64,000 nucleotides of DNA, taken from contig QCOH01000004.1 of the NCBI GenBank assembly GCA_003209895.1, positions 16,124-80,123 on the forward strand. Reading direction: 5' to 3'. Below are positions 53,823 to 64,000 of the stretch, in pieces. Every line of letters starts with the position of its first letter. The stretch's first letter is position 1. Under the pieces are notes generated by a model. It was not told the origin of the DNA. It ran no database searches and saw nothing but the letters and a program-made list of their open reading frames with translations. A program made the position numbers and the translations under genes. Source of the stretch: Pelagibacteraceae bacterium AG-430-I06. GTDB taxonomy: Bacteria; Pseudomonadota; Alphaproteobacteria; Pelagibacterales; Pelagibacteraceae.

Positions 53823-54764
53823 TCAATAAGAGGCTTTCTTTAATCTATCATTAATAGCAACTCCAATTTTGTTATTTGGAATTCTGAGAACTTTAATTTT
53901 TTTATAACCTAAATTTTTAATTTTTCTTAAAATTCTATATAAATTTTTTCCTGCTTCTTTCAAGTCTCCTTTTTTGCTTAAGTTAAAAATATTTTTTTTA
54001 CTCTTATACTTTTTTCCAAAAACAATAAATGCGTCTTTATCATCCACAGTTTTACAATTAAGTTTAATGGGTATTCCTGGCGAGTAGTGTCTTTTAAGCT
54101 GTCCCGGTGAGACAATTCTATTTATTTTACTTTGATATTTAATATTTCTATTAAGAACTTTACTTATCTCTTTACTGCTAATTGAACCTGGTCTTAGAAT
54201 TTGAATTTTCTTTAATAAGCTGATTACTGTTGATTCCAAACCTATTTTAGTAATCCCGCCATCCAAAATAAAACTTAATTTATTTCCAAATTCATCATAA
54301 ACATCGCTACTTTTAACTGGGCTTAAACTTGTTGAAATATTTGCACTAGGAATTGCTAAAGGAAACTTCAAATCTTTTAGTAAATTTCTTATAATCTTAT
54401 TACTAGGAAATCTGACTGCTATACTTTTCAACTTTGCATTAGAATATTTTGAAACCCTTGAATTTTCTTTCTTTTTTAGAATATAAGTTAGAGGACCTGG
54501 TGAAAATTTTTTATACAATTTTAAAAATTCTTTATCTATATAGGCATCATTTTTAAGAAATTTTAAATTATAATAATGAATAATAACCGGGTTTATCCTA
54601 GGTCTATTTTTAAGTGTATAAATTTTCTTAACAGACTTATCAGAATAAGCATTACCCGCTAAACCGTAAACAGTTTCTGTTGGTAGTGCTATTATATTGT
54701 TTTTATTTAAAATTTTTTTTGCCTTTTTTATATTTTTTATTGAATTTTTATAGATATTTTTCAT
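53823..54764 (-). CDS. Threonylcarbamoyl-AMP synthase, Sua5 type
   Basis: A 313-residue enzyme for the universal t6A modification of ANN-reading tRNAs. The N-terminal YrdC domain (about 10-200) has IIALPTETVYGLAGNAYSD and KNRPRINPVIIHY, and PLAIPSANISTSLSP, GLESTVISL and ILRPGSIS. The linker SPGQLKRHYSPGIPIKL and the C-terminal SUA5 domain make it the long Sua5 form, not the short TsaC. It is divergent from xseB with 21 bases between. Confidence 0.9.
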   Translation of the reverse strand: MKNIYKNSIKNIKKAKKILNKNNIIALPTETVYGLAGNAYSDKSVKKIYTLKNRPRINPVIIHYYNLKFLKNDAYIDKEFLKLYKKFSPGPLTYILKKKENSRVSKYSNAKLKSIAVRFPSNKIIRNLLKDLKFPLAIPSANISTSLSPVKSSDVYDEFGNKLSFILDGGITKIGLESTVISLLKKIQILRPGSISSKEISKVLNRNIKYQSKINRIVSPGQLKRHYSPGIPIKLNCKTVDDKDAFIVFGKKYKSKKNIFNLSKKGDLKEAGKNLYRILRKIKNLGYKKIKVLRIPNNKIGVAINDRLKKASY

Positions 54765-54785
54765 ATTAAGATTATTATAATTTTT

Positions 54786-55001
54786 ATGAAAACGAAAAAT
54801 ATTCCACCTGATATCAAAAGTAAATCAATAAACGATGCAAAATTAGAAATATTAGATATTCTTGACAGATTAGAAAAGGAAAATGTAGACCTGCAAGCTT
54901 CAAGAAATGACTATCAAAGGCTGCTCAAACTCAATAACTATGTTGACGACCTCTTTAAAGAAAAAATTAAAAAGATACGCTTTATAGGAAAAAAGAAGTA
55001 A
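54786..55001 (+). CDS. xseB: Exodeoxyribonuclease VII small subunit
   Basis: A 71-residue helical protein whose position in front of ispA-dxs is typical of proteobacteria. Helix motifs ILDILDRLEKENVDLQASRNDYQRLLKLNNYVDDLFKEKIKKI resemble the XseB family (two antiparallel helices binding the XseA catalytic subunit); the usual FEEALxELExIVxxLE start is degenerate here. xseA is not in the window. It is fifteen bases before ispA. Confidence 0.75.
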   Translation: MKTKNIPPDIKSKSINDAKLEILDILDRLEKENVDLQASRNDYQRLLKLNNYVDDLFKEKIKKIRFIGKKK

Positions 55002-55016
55002 TTTTGGATAATTTAG

Positions 55017-55889
55017 ATGTCAGAAAAAATTAAAAAAAATGCAAAAACAGTTGATGTTTTTTTGAAAAAATTTTTGAATAGACAAAAATATTCTGCACTT
55101 CTTTCACCAATGCGGTACGGAACTTTAACTGGTGGTAAGAAAATAAGATCAACAATTATTTTTAATGTAGCAAAAATTTTCAAATTAAAACATAATCAAA
55201 TAATTAATGCTTGTGCAGCAGTAGAGTGCATTCATTCGTATTCATTAATACACGATGATTTACCCTGCATGGATAACGATAGCCTTAGAAGAGGAAAGGC
55301 AGCAACTCATACAAAGTTTGGAGAGTCTACTGCAATACTTGCTGGTAACTCATTATTGACCCTCGCATTTGAAATTATTATGGACACAAAATTTAAAATA
55401 AGACCAGATAAGAAAATTTTTTTAACCAAAAGATTAGCCGAGTACTCTGGTCACACAGGAATAGCTGGCGGACAATTTTTAGATTTAAATTATGAAAATA
55501 GAAAAGTTGGTATTTCAAGTATACTCAGTATGCAAAAGAAAAAGACAGGAAAACTATTTGAATTTTGTTGTTTAGCTCCTGCGATGATTTCTGGCGCAAG
55601 CAAAAAAACAATTAGGGAAATGAGTGTTATCGGGGAGGAAGTTGGACTTTTATTTCAAATTGCAGATGATCTATTAGACGTCAAAGGTAACAAAAAAAAT
55701 GTAGGCAAACCAGTTAAGAAAGACAAAAGAAAGGGCAAATCAACAATTATTAAATTATTGGGATATAACAAAACATTAGAGTTTGCTTTAAAAAGAAAAA
55801 AAATGATAATACGAAAGTTAAATAAATATGGTAATAAATCAGATGAATTAATTAAGACCTTAAATTTTATATTAGACAGAAGTTATTAA
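55017..55889 (+). CDS. ispA: Farnesyl diphosphate synthase-type polyprenyl synthetase
   Basis: A 290-residue isoprenoid chain enzyme. The first aspartate-rich motif DDLPCMDND and the second DDLLDVKG are present, with GGKKIRS for pyrophosphate binding and IADDLLDV near residue 220. It makes FPP from DMAPP and IPP. It shares TAATG with dxs, so supply and use of isoprenoid precursors are co-expressed. Confidence 0.93.
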   Translation: MSEKIKKNAKTVDVFLKKFLNRQKYSALLSPMRYGTLTGGKKIRSTIIFNVAKIFKLKHNQIINACAAVECIHSYSLIHDDLPCMDNDSLRRGKAATHTKFGESTAILAGNSLLTLAFEIIMDTKFKIRPDKKIFLTKRLAEYSGHTGIAGGQFLDLNYENRKVGISSILSMQKKKTGKLFEFCCLAPAMISGASKKTIREMSVIGEEVGLLFQIADDLLDVKGNKKNVGKPVKKDKRKGKSTIIKLLGYNKTLEFALKRKKMIIRKLNKYGNKSDELIKTLNFILDRSY

Positions 55890-57805
55890 TGAGCGAAAAA
55901 TTATTAGATAAGATAAATTATCCATCAGACCTAAGATTGCTTAAAAAAAATCAATTAGGCCAAGTAGTTAAAGAATTGAGATCTGAGGTAATTGATGTTG
56001 TTTCTGAAACAGGAGGTCATTTAGGCGCTGGTCTTGGCGTTGTAGAATTGACTGTAGCTTTGCACTATGTATTCAATACTCCTCGAGATAAATTAGTATG
56101 GGATGTAGGACACCAATGTTATCCTCATAAAATAATTACAGGAAGAAAAGATAAAATAAGAACTTTACGTAAAGGCGGAGGTCTATCGGGTTTTACTAAA
56201 AGAGCAGAAAGCGAATACGATCCTTTTGGAGCAGCTCATAGCTCAACCTCAATTTCCTCAACATTAGGAATGGCCGCAGCAAAAAAATTATCTAATAATA
56301 ATAACAACGTCGTAGCAGTAATTGGTGACGGAGCCATGAGCGCAGGAATGGCTTATGAGGCAATGAATAATGCTGGTGCAATGAAATCAAAATTAATAGT
56401 TATTTTAAATGATAATGATATGTCAATAGCAAGACCTGTGGGTGCGATGAGCAAATATCTTGCAAAACTTTTATCAGGAAAAATTTATTTTAGTTTAAGG
56501 GAAACAATTAAACTTATCCTCTCATCTTTTTCCAGAAGATTTTCAAAAAGCGCGGGAAAAGCCGAGGATATGCTTAGAAGTTTTGTGACAGGCGGGACTC
56601 TTTTTAATCAACTTGGATTTTATTATATCGGTCCCATTGATGGTCATGACGTGAATAATCTTGTATCAATTTTTGAGAATGTAAAAAACTCAAAACATGA
56701 CGGACCAATTTTAATTCATGCCGTAACAAAAAAAGGAAAAGGCTACAAGCCAGCAGAAAATTCGGGAGATAAATATCATGGTGTATCAAAATTTAATGTA
56801 CTAACTGGTGAACAGTCTAAAAGTAAGTCAAAAGCACCTGCTTATACAAAAGTTTTTGCAAATACATTAATAAAACATGCTGAAAATGATACCAAAATTG
56901 TTGCAATAACTGGAGCGATGCCATCAGGAACTGGATTAGATTTATTTGAAAAAAAATTTCCAGAGAGAATGTTTGATGTCGGAATTGCAGAACAACATGG
57001 TGTTACATTTGCAGCAGGCCTTGCCACAGAGGGATATAAACCATTTGCAGCTATTTATTCCACTTTTTTGCAAAGAGCATATGATCAAGTCGTTCATGAT
57101 GTTGCTATACAGTCTTTACCTGTAAGATTTGCAATTGATAGAGCAGGTCTAGTCGGCGCAGACGGACCAACTCACGCAGGTTCTTTTGATATTACATACC
57201 TTTCAACTTTACCTAATTTTATAGTAATGGCCGCAAGCGATGAAGCAGAATTAGTTAGAATGATTAATACCTCAGTTAATATAAATGATAAACCTTCAGC
57301 TTTTAGATATCCTAGAGGATCAGGTGTAGGCATTGAGTTACCTGGCATTAATGAAGTTTTAGAAATAGGAAAAGGAAGAATGGTTTCAAACGGTAAGCAT
57401 GTAGCCATTTTAAATTTTGGAGCAAGAATGACAGAATGTAAAAAAGCTGTAGAAATTCTTAAAAAAAAAGGTATTACGACAAGTATTTTTGATGCAAGAT
57501 TTGCAAAACCCTTGGATACAAAACTTATTATTGAATTAGCATCTAACCATGAAGCCATCATAACTATTGAAGAAGGGTCAATCGGAGGTTTTGCTGCACA
57601 TGTTACAAAACTTTTATCTGATAGAGAATTTTTTGACAAAGGGTTAAAATTTAGATCAATGATTTTACCAGATAAATTTTTAGATCAAGACTCTCCTGAT
57701 AAAATGTATAAAACAGCCGGATTAGATTATGAAAGTATTGTTCAAAAAATTGAAAATGTATTAAATTCAAACGTTGTTATTGCAAAAAATAAAAATCTTT
57801 CTTAA
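55889..57805 (+). CDS. dxs: 1-deoxy-D-xylulose-5-phosphate synthase
   Basis: A 638-residue ThDP enzyme, first step of the MEP isoprenoid route. Motifs: [29 protein letters not shown] (near 30-60), [16 protein letters not shown], the ThDP motif [22 protein letters not shown](M)[27 protein letters not shown] with the catalytic Glu and [14 protein letters not shown]. Full length. Its stop shares TTAA with the convergent aroC. Confidence 0.97.
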   Translation: MSEKLLDKINYPSDLRLLKKNQLGQVVKELRSEVIDVVSETGGHLGAGLGVVELTVALHYVFNTPRDKLVWDVGHQCYPHKIITGRKDKIRTLRKGGGLSGFTKRAESEYDPFGAAHSSTSISSTLGMAAAKKLSNNNNNVVAVIGDGAMSAGMAYEAMNNAGAMKSKLIVILNDNDMSIARPVGAMSKYLAKLLSGKIYFSLRETIKLILSSFSRRFSKSAGKAEDMLRSFVTGGTLFNQLGFYYIGPIDGHDVNNLVSIFENVKNSKHDGPILIHAVTKKGKGYKPAENSGDKYHGVSKFNVLTGEQSKSKSKAPAYTKVFANTLIKHAENDTKIVAITGAMPSGTGLDLFEKKFPERMFDVGIAEQHGVTFAAGLATEGYKPFAAIYSTFLQRAYDQVVHDVAIQSLPVRFAIDRAGLVGADGPTHAGSFDITYLSTLPNFIVMAASDEAELVRMINTSVNINDKPSAFRYPRGSGVGIELPGINEVLEIGKGRMVSNGKHVAILNFGARMTECKKAVEILKKKGITTSIFDARFAKPLDTKLIIELASNHEAIITIEEGSIGGFAAHVTKLLSDREFFDKGLKFRSMILPDKFLDQDSPDKMYKTAGLDYESIVQKIENVLNSNVVIAKNKNLS

Positions 57806-58884
57806 CCACACTGAGCTCTATTCATTAGAAAATGATCTAATAGTATACAGGAGATCATAGCTTCGCCAATAGGAACTGCTCTTATCCCAACACATGGATC
57901 ATGGCGCCCTTTAACAGATATTTTTGTATTTTTGCCTTTTTTATCTATTGTTTCTCTACTATTAATTATTGATGAGGTTGGTTTGACAGCAAAAGAAGCA
58001 ATAATTTCTTGACCAGATGAAATACCTCCGAGTATACCTCCGGCATTATTACTTTTAAATTTTATTTTTCCTGAACCAGATCTAATTTCATCAGAGTTTT
58101 CTTCGCCTGAAAGATACGCAGATGACATACCTGATCCAATATTTACGCCCTTAACTGCATTAATGCTCATCAATCCAGATGCTATATCAGCGTCTAGTTT
58201 TGAGTAAATAGGAGAGCCTAGACCCGGAGGAATTCCATTTGCTCTTAATTCAATAATTGCTCCACAAGATGAGCCAGATTTTCTCACTGCCATAAGATAT
58301 TTTTCCCAAAGCTTGACCGATTTTTTATCGGGACAGAAAAAAGGATTTTTTCTTATTTCGTCATTATCCCAATTATTCCTATCACAAGACATAAGGCCTA
58401 AATGAGTAACTGCTCCGAATAAACTAAATTTTTTTCCAAGCAAACTTTTTAAAACCGTTTTCGCTACTCCTCCAGCTGCAACTCTTGAGGCGGTCTCTCT
58501 AGCAGATTGCCTACCCCCGCCGCGATAGTCTCTTATTCCATATTTTTTAAAATAAGTAAAATCTGCATGTCCAGGTCTAAACTTATTTTTAATAGACTCA
58601 TAATCCCTTGACCTTTTGTCTTCGTTACGAATTAAAATTGATATTGGAGTACCAGTTGTTTTACCATTAAAGACACCAGATAAAATTTCAATTTTGTCGG
58701 ACTCTTTTCTTTGTGAGACAAATTTACTGTTTCCCGGCCTTCTCCTATCCATGTCTTTCTGTATATCTTTTTCTGATAAGCCTATATTTGGGGGGCAACC
58801 ATCAACAATACAGCCAATTGCTGGTCCATGAGACTCTCCCCATGTAGTAAATCTAAATATTTTTCCAAAAGTATTAAAAGACAT
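57802..58884 (-). CDS. aroC: Chorismate synthase
   Basis: A 360-residue FMN-dependent enzyme, last step to chorismate. It starts [31 protein letters not shown], has [40 protein letters not shown], and GGISSGQEI plus [17 protein letters not shown]. All three family signatures are complete. It is divergent from pdxH, with 34 bases between the starts. Confidence 0.97.
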   Translation of the reverse strand: MSFNTFGKIFRFTTWGESHGPAIGCIVDGCPPNIGLSEKDIQKDMDRRRPGNSKFVSQRKESDKIEILSGVFNGKTTGTPISILIRNEDKRSRDYESIKNKFRPGHADFTYFKKYGIRDYRGGGRQSARETASRVAAGGVAKTVLKSLLGKKFSLFGAVTHLGLMSCDRNNWDNDEIRKNPFFCPDKKSVKLWEKYLMAVRKSGSSCGAIIELRANGIPPGLGSPIYSKLDADIASGLMSINAVKGVNIGSGMSSAYLSGEENSDEIRSGSGKIKFKSNNAGGILGGISSGQEIIASFAVKPTSSIINSRETIDKKGKNTKISVKGRHDPCVGIRAVPIGEAMISCILLDHFLMNRAQCG

Positions 58885-58918
58885 TGATAATTAATGTATA
58901 AATTATTTTATATAAATT

Positions 58919-59551
58919 ATGAATAAAAAAAGTGGCCAAAATTCGTTAGGTTTAGATGCTTGCTTCGAAGATGAGCCAAATCCTATAGTTTTATTTAAAA
59001 AATGGTTTGCTGTCGCTGAAAAAAGTGAAATTAATGATCCAAATGCTTTATCATTAGCAACTTCAAGTTCTAGTGGAGTTCCAAGTGTTAGAATGGTTTT
59101 ATTGAAAGGGTTGTCTGAAAAAGGTTTTGTTTTTTATACAAATTTTAACAGCAGCAAAGGAAGTGATCTTAAACACAATCCAAAAGCATCAATGTGTTTT
59201 CATTGGAAAAGCTTAAGACGACAAATAAGAGTTACCGGCAAAGCTGAAGTAGTCACTGATCAAGAGGCTGATCAATATTACAAATCAAGAGCTTACGGAA
59301 GCAGGATAGGTGCATGGGCATCATCACAGTCGCAAGTAATGAAAAATAGAAATGAATTTTTAGAAAAAATAAAACAATTCGAAAATAAATATCCAGATCA
59401 AAAAAACGTTCCTAGACCTCCTCATTGGTCAGGTTGGAGAATTGAACCGGAAAATATAGAATTTTGGCTTGAAATTAAAAATAGAGTTCATGAAAGATTA
59501 AATTATAAAAAACAAGACGGAAATTGGTACAGAGAAATACTCTACCCTTAA
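58919..59551 (+). CDS. pdxH: Pyridoxamine 5'-phosphate oxidase
   Basis: A 210-residue FMN enzyme that oxidises PNP and PMP to PLP. It has DPNALSLATSSSSGVPSVRMVLLKGLSEKGFVFYTNFNSSKGSDLKHNPKASMCFHWKSLRRQIRVTGKAE, the FMN-site R and K residues, and the C-terminal WRIEPENIEFWLEIKNRVHERLNYKKQ. Its stop shares TTAA with ispB. SAR11-like cells often salvage vitamin B6; the gene fits either route. Confidence 0.95.
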   Translation: MNKKSGQNSLGLDACFEDEPNPIVLFKKWFAVAEKSEINDPNALSLATSSSSGVPSVRMVLLKGLSEKGFVFYTNFNSSKGSDLKHNPKASMCFHWKSLRRQIRVTGKAEVVTDQEADQYYKSRAYGSRIGAWASSQSQVMKNRNEFLEKIKQFENKYPDQKNVPRPPHWSGWRIEPENIEFWLEIKNRVHERLNYKKQDGNWYREILYP

Positions 59552-60561
59552 AAAGATCTATTCAAACTGAATCCAGTTAGGTTTTGTAAAACACTTTTTG
59601 CATTTGAATTTTCAAATATCCCAAGAGCATCAAAAGATACGTTAACAAAATATTCAGCTCTTTTAAATGTTGCTTCCAACGCTCTATATTTTTTTATCAG
59701 CTTCAAAGCTTCTTCAAAATCTTTTTTATCTCTATTTTCTTTCTCGAAAATATTTGTCAAAAATGTTCTTTCGAAAGCATTAGCTTTCTGAAACACAATT
59801 ATAATAGGAAGCGTGACTTTTCCTTCGAAAAAATCTTTACCGATTTGTTTTCCAAAAATTTTTTCTTTAGAGAAATAATCTAAAGCGTCGTCGGCTATTT
59901 GAAATGCTAAACCTAAATTTTTACCGTACGACTCAAGTGCATCTTTCTTTTTTTTATCTAAATTTGAAATACAAGCACCAACTCTGGTCGACGCTGAAAA
60001 AAGAGAAGCAGTTTTTAAACCAATTATTTTAATGTAATTTTCCTCTAAAAGATCTGCTTCACCTTTATGCTGAAGTTGCATAACTTCACCTTGAGCTATT
60101 TTAGAAGAAGTAGAAGACAAAAGTTTTAAAATTTCTAAATTTCCATCATCTACCATCATCTCAAAGCATCTACTTAATAAATAGTCTCCAACCAAAATTG
60201 ATGACTGATTCCCCCATATTGAGTTTGTAGTTTTATTTCCCCTTCTAACTTTGCTCTCATCTATTACATCATCATGCAATAAAGTAGCGCTATGAATGAG
60301 TTCAACACAAGCTGCTAAATTAACATCTCTTGATCCATTTGAATAACCTCCAAGTTTTGCAGATCCAATAGTTAACAATGCTCGAATTCTTTTCCCACCT
60401 GAGTTTAAGTGATAATCAGTCATTTTTTTGATCAGATCTACATCGCTTTGAAGTTTTTTATCGATAAGTTTTTCAACAGACTCAAGCTTTCGATCCGCAA
60501 GTTCCCTTAGGTCCAAGTATGCTGAATTTGCAGATTTTTTTAGTGGTATTACAGATCCCAT
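59548..60561 (-). CDS. ispB: Polyprenyl diphosphate synthase (octaprenyl-type)
   Basis: A 337-residue all-trans long-chain prenyl synthase for the quinone side chain. Motifs are GGKRIRALL, LLHDDVIDESKVRRG (first aspartate-rich region), the CLD-type GDYLLSRCFEM and FQIADDALDYF (second). Distinguished from the ispA product by length and the DDVID form. Divergent from the S49 peptidase gene across 135 bases. Confidence 0.92.
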   Translation of the reverse strand: MGSVIPLKKSANSAYLDLRELADRKLESVEKLIDKKLQSDVDLIKKMTDYHLNSGGKRIRALLTIGSAKLGGYSNGSRDVNLAACVELIHSATLLHDDVIDESKVRRGNKTTNSIWGNQSSILVGDYLLSRCFEMMVDDGNLEILKLLSSTSSKIAQGEVMQLQHKGEADLLEENYIKIIGLKTASLFSASTRVGACISNLDKKKKDALESYGKNLGLAFQIADDALDYFSKEKIFGKQIGKDFFEGKVTLPIIIVFQKANAFERTFLTNIFEKENRDKKDFEEALKLIKKYRALEATFKRAEYFVNVSFDALGIFENSNAKSVLQNLTGFSLNRSF

Positions 60562-60696
60562 TTTTTCATTATATACGTTAAAAAATTATTAATTTATACA
60601 TCTGTGACGCACTTTAATTTCAACCAAGGGTAGCGTAAAATATATTTATATTTTAATTGTAGTGCTGATATAAGAATTAAGACTGATCTAAATCAT

Positions 60697-61509
60697 ATGT
60701 TTTCATTTTTTAAAAAAAAAATAATTGTTCCACATATAAGACTCACAGGGGTTATCGGCTCTGCTGGAAGGTTTAGACAAGGTATAGATTTTGCAGGTCA
60801 GCAAGAAATTATTAAAAAAGCATTCTCATTTAAAAAAGCTAAAAATGTTGCAATATCAATAAATTCACCAGGCGGCTCTCCAGTGCAGTCGCATTTGATA
60901 CATGATTACATTAGGCAGTTAGCAAAAAAAAATAAAAAGAAAGTAATCATTTTTGCAGAAGACGTTGCTGCGTCTGGTGGGTATCTTATTGCTTGTGCCG
61001 GCGATGAAATTTACGCAAATTCAAGCTCAATAGTTGGATCAATTGGAGTAATCTCAGCATCATTTGGTTTCCAAGACGCTATTAAAAGAATCGGAATACA
61101 AAGGAGAGTTTATACTGCAGGAAAAAACAAAAGCACTTTAGACCCATTTAAAGAAGAAAAAGAAGAAGACATTCAAAGAATTAAAAAACTACAATTAGAA
61201 TTACACTCCGACTTTATAAATCTTGTTAAAAAAAGCAGAGGCTCAAAATTAAAAGACCCGGAAAAAAATAACATTTTTACTGGCGAGTTCTGGTCTGGCT
61301 CAGCTTCTTTAAGATTAGGACTTGTAGACGGTCTAGGTAATGCAGAACAAGTTTTAAGGGAAAAGTTCGGAGAAAATATTGTGATTAAAAAATTACAAAA
61401 ACCTAAAGGTTTTATTTCAAGAAAATTATCCTCTTCATTGGATAATCAAATTGATGGAGTTATTAATGCTTTAGAAGAGAGAGCTCTATGGCAAAAATTT
61501 GGTTTGTAA
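60697..61509 (+). CDS. S49 family serine peptidase (SppA/SohB-like)
   Basis: A 270-residue protease of the SppA type. Seen are AISINSPGGSPVQS (52-65), then DVAASGGYLIACAGDEIYANSSSIVGSIGVIS with nucleophile S93, and the general-base region TAGKNKSTLDPF (K143 or K145). It is the short form without the duplicated N-terminal half and has only a weak N-terminal hydrophobic stretch. It may clip signal peptides or membrane proteins. It is directly before glyQ. The 135-base upstream gap shows no gene; it probably holds promoters for both divergent genes. Confidence 0.87.
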   Translation: MFSFFKKKIIVPHIRLTGVIGSAGRFRQGIDFAGQQEIIKKAFSFKKAKNVAISINSPGGSPVQSHLIHDYIRQLAKKNKKKVIIFAEDVAASGGYLIACAGDEIYANSSSIVGSIGVISASFGFQDAIKRIGIQRRVYTAGKNKSTLDPFKEEKEEDIQRIKKLQLELHSDFINLVKKSRGSKLKDPEKNNIFTGEFWSGSASLRLGLVDGLGNAEQVLREKFGENIVIKKLQKPKGFISRKLSSSLDNQIDGVINALEERALWQKFGL

Positions 61510-62394
61510 ATGCCAAAAAAAATAAAAAATAAAAAAAAAAATTTCATATCATTTCAAGATCTAATTTTTAATCTTCAAAAGTTTTGGAGTAAATATGGTT
61601 GTGTAATACTTCAACCATACGATTTAGAGGTTGGCGCAGGAACATTTCATCCAGCTACGACACTAAGATCTCTTGGACCTAAACCGTGGAAAGCAGCATA
61701 TGTACAACCATCTAGAAGACCTACAGATGGAAGATATGGAAAAAATCCAAATCGATTACAACACTATTATCAATATCAAGTAATAATTAAACCGTCTCCA
61801 AAAAATATTAAACAAGTATATTTAAAAAGTTTAGCTTCAATAGGCATTCAATCTAAGGAACACGATATTAGATTTGTAGAGGACGATTGGGAAAGTCCTA
61901 CACTTGGAGCAGCCGGACTAGGATGGGAAGTTTGGTGTGATGGTATGGAAATAACTCAATTCACCTATTTTCAAAAAATGACAGGCATAGATTGTAAACC
62001 AATATCTGTAGAGCTCACTTACGGCCTGGAAAGAATTTCAATGTTTGTGCAAGATAAGAAAAATGTATTTGATATTAACTGGAATAACGAAGGAATAAAA
62101 TATGGTGATGTTTATCTTCAGTCGGAAAAAGAATTTTCAGCTTATAACTTTGACTACGCAAATACTGAATTATTATTAAGGAGTTTTGAAATTGCTGAAA
62201 AGGAAAGCAGATCTTTGCTTGAAAAAAAACTTCCTCTTCCAGCTTACGACCAATGTCTAAAGGCAAGTCATATATTTAATTTATTAGATGCTAGAGGAGT
62301 TATAGGGGTTGCTGAAAGAACAGGCTATATAAACAGAATTAGAGATCTTGCAAAAGGAGCGGGATCAAGCTGGTTAGAAAACCAAGAAAAGTAA
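61510..62394 (+). CDS. glyQ: Glycine--tRNA ligase alpha subunit
   Basis: A 294-residue class II synthetase subunit. The core is [83 protein letters not shown], a near-invariant GlyQ region, and [14 protein letters not shown] is motif 3. It begins one base after the peptidase gene and its stop touches the glyS start. The bacterial alpha2-beta2 GlyRS is the usual type in proteobacteria. Confidence 0.97.
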   Translation: MPKKIKNKKKNFISFQDLIFNLQKFWSKYGCVILQPYDLEVGAGTFHPATTLRSLGPKPWKAAYVQPSRRPTDGRYGKNPNRLQHYYQYQVIIKPSPKNIKQVYLKSLASIGIQSKEHDIRFVEDDWESPTLGAAGLGWEVWCDGMEITQFTYFQKMTGIDCKPISVELTYGLERISMFVQDKKNVFDINWNNEGIKYGDVYLQSEKEFSAYNFDYANTELLLRSFEIAEKESRSLLEKKLPLPAYDQCLKASHIFNLLDARGVIGVAERTGYINRIRDLAKGAGSSWLENQEK

Positions 62395-64000
62395 ATGTCA
62401 GAATTACTTGTTGAACTTTTTAGTGAAGAAATACCACCAAATTTACAGATAAGTGCACGTGATCAGTTTAAAAAGTTATTAAATTTAGAACTATCCTCGT
62501 CAAATTTATCATATAAAGATTTTGAAATTTATTCTACACCTACAAGACTTACAGTTTTTATTTCAGGTTTACCCAGTAAAATAAAGATTTTACCTGCTGA
62601 GGTTAGAGGACCAAAGGTAGGGGTTCCTAAAAATATCAAAGAAAATTTTGCAAAATCAAAAAAAGTTAGCATTAATGAATTGTATGAAAAGAAAATAGAT
62701 AAAGGATCCTTCTTTTTCATAAAAACCAAAGGTAAAGAAATTAATACTGAAGATGAGCTCATTAGTATAATACCAAAATGTTTGAATCGCATTTCTTGGA
62801 AAAAATCAATGAAATGGTCAGATTATGATTTGAGCTGGGGAAGACCTTTGCTGTCAATCTTATCAATCTTTAATAAAAAACATCTAAAATTTAAATATGT
62901 ACATATCGATACAGTAGATTTCACTCTTATAGAGCAAGATACAGAGATAAATCAGAAAAAAATTCAAGATTTCAAGGGATATTTAAAATTATTAAAGGAA
63001 AAAGGCATTGTCCTTGATCACAAACAAAGAGCTAAATTAATTTTAGAAAAAATAAAGTTAATTTGTAAAGCTAGATCCTGCCAAGAATTTGTTGACCAAT
63101 CTTTACTTAACGAGGTAAGTAACTTAGTTGATAAACCAAGAATAGTAGTAGGTAAATTTGATAAAAATTATTTAAAATTACCTAAAGAAGTTATTAAATC
63201 GACATTACAAACTCACCAGAGATATTTCACTTTAATCGACCAAAAAGAAAGAATGATTAATGAGTTTGTAATTGTAACAAATAATCAAGATACTAAAAGG
63301 TTTATAAAGACAGGAAACGAAAGAGTGGTAGAAGCTAGACTATCAGATGCTAGTTTTTATTGGGATAGAGACAAATCTTTAAATCTTATAAAACAGATAA
63401 ATAAATTAAAACAAGTTACATTTTATGAAAAATTGGGTTCGATTTATCAAAAAACTCAAAGATTAAGAAAAATGGCTTATTTTATTTCTGACCAGCTAGA
63501 TATAAACAAAGAAAAAGTTGAAATAGCCGCGTCTGTGTCTAAATCCGATTTGGTTTCAGATATCGTCAAAGAATTTCCAGAATTACAAGGTGTAATGGGA
63601 AAATATTTTGCTTTAAGCCAAGGATTTGAAGAAGATATATCACGGGCAATAAGCGAACACTATTTGCCAATAAGCATTTCCTCACCCGTACCAAAGAAAC
63701 CAATTAGTATTTCTTTATCTATAATAGATAAAATAGATAGTCTCGTAGGTTTTTATATAATAAATGAGAAACCAACTAGTTCAAAAGATCCTTTTGCACT
63801 TAGAAGAGCAGCTATTGGTTTACTAAGAACCATAATTGAAAATAATCTTACTATTAGATTGAGAGACTTAATTGACTACTCTATAAAAATTTATTTAGAT
63901 CAGGGTGTCAAGGAAATGAATAAACAAGCAAGTAAAGATTTGTTAATATTTTTTAGAGATAGAATGAAAAATATTCTTAAAGAAAAGAGAATAAGAAATG
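62395..64000 (+). CDS. glyS: Glycine--tRNA ligase beta subunit, 3' end cut by window
   Basis: Starts with the ATG directly behind the glyQ stop and stays open to the right edge (535 codons). The family start SELLVELFSEEIPP is followed by the conserved STPTRLTVFISGLP and ILPAEVRGPKVG. Later come GRPLLSILSIFNKKHL, TTLQTHQRYFTL-type STLQTHQRYFTL, ARLSDASFYWDRD and EIAASVSKSDLVSDIVKEFPELQGVMGKYFAL. GlyS is about 680-700 residues, so the C-terminal part lies outside the window. Confidence 0.96.
   Translation, partial: MSELLVELFSEEIPPNLQISARDQFKKLLNLELSSSNLSYKDFEIYSTPTRLTVFISGLPSKIKILPAEVRGPKVGVPKNIKENFAKSKKVSINELYEKKIDKGSFFFIKTKGKEINTEDELISIIPKCLNRISWKKSMKWSDYDLSWGRPLLSILSIFNKKHLKFKYVHIDTVDFTLIEQDTEINQKKIQDFKGYLKLLKEKGIVLDHKQRAKLILEKIKLICKARSCQEFVDQSLLNEVSNLVDKPRIVVGKFDKNYLKLPKEVIKSTLQTHQRYFTLIDQKERMINEFVIVTNNQDTKRFIKTGNERVVEARLSDASFYWDRDKSLNLIKQINKLKQVTFYEKLGSIYQKTQRLRKMAYFISDQLDINKEKVEIAASVSKSDLVSDIVKEFPELQGVMGKYFALSQGFEEDISRAISEHYLPISISSPVPKKPISISLSIIDKIDSLVGFYIINEKPTSSKDPFALRRAAIGLLRTIIENNLTIRLRDLIDYSIKIYLDQGVKEMNKQASKDLLIFFRDRMKNILKEKRIRN

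Noticed and set aside
60562..60696. Small RNA gene in the 135-base gap between ispB and the S49 peptidase
   Set aside because: No stable hairpin or terminator is visible; a divergent promoter region explains the gap.

Overview
The window is a gene-dense, AT-rich piece of an alphaproteobacterial chromosome. By eye it is roughly 70% A+T, there is no stretch over 140 bases without a gene, and neighbouring genes often share stop or start bases. Several features point to a streamlined marine lineage close to SAR11 (Pelagibacterales): the DUF1013/TrcR cell-cycle regulator, the pntAA-pntAB-pntB split transhydrogenase, the tkt-pgk-fba-thiE-efp-suhB-rpmE order, the tol-pal block, very low GC, and a lone 5S rRNA gene flanked by surface-glycan genes. 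The taxonomic call is inference; no 16S is present.

Layout. 1-2089: end of a surface-polysaccharide region (sugar aminotransferase, O-antigen ligase). 2114-6009: tRNA-Val, a 5S rRNA gene with its own promoter, rpmJ, the proton-translocating transhydrogenase (pntAA carries a one-base frameshift) and a transaldolase. 6071-23045: an accessory catabolic region. It holds a PanB-like protein, a DMT exporter, a PhyH-type dioxygenase, a branched-chain-amino-acid-type ABC transporter split over two divergent operons, and a run of enzymes (PanE-like reductase, acyl-CoA ligase, MenB/BadI-like crotonase, beta-lactamase-fold hydrolase, enolase-superfamily enzyme, CitE-like lyase, Gfo/Idh/MocA oxidoreductase, FAH-type hydratase, DUF1907 protein). 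23042-24802: FkbM-like and SGNH proteins beside the initiator tRNA gene.

24809-32945 is a minus-strand housekeeping block: tRNA-fMet, cold-shock protein, rpsU with an ATT start, purE, trcR, rpmE, suhB, efp, thiE, fba, pgk, tkt. 33009-42241 on the plus strand runs DUF4164-like coiled coil, zapA, 5-formyl-THF cyclo-ligase, YmdB-type phosphoesterase, yebC, a phage-type RuvC, tolQRAB-pal-cpoB and tilS. 42357-48759 continues with ftsH, folP, glmM, thiD, purA. 48768-50678 carries rpoH and rluD on the minus strand, then tRNA-Arg. 50784-53821 is a second small accessory cluster (GT17 glycosyltransferase, 2OG-Fe oxygenase, ABC-2 exporter). 53823-64000 holds a Sua5-type tsaC, xseB-ispA-dxs, aroC, pdxH, ispB, an S49 peptidase, glyQ and the 5' part of glyS, cut by the window end.

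Most of the window is core metabolism. The parts most worth study are the accessory catabolic region (a possible CoA-dependent route for a cyclic or branched organic acid), the 5S-rpmJ-pnt transcription arrangement, the ATT start of rpsU, the RuvC replacement with loss of ruvAB from the usual site, and the repeated use of a shared palindromic TTAA as the stop codon of both genes at convergent junctions.
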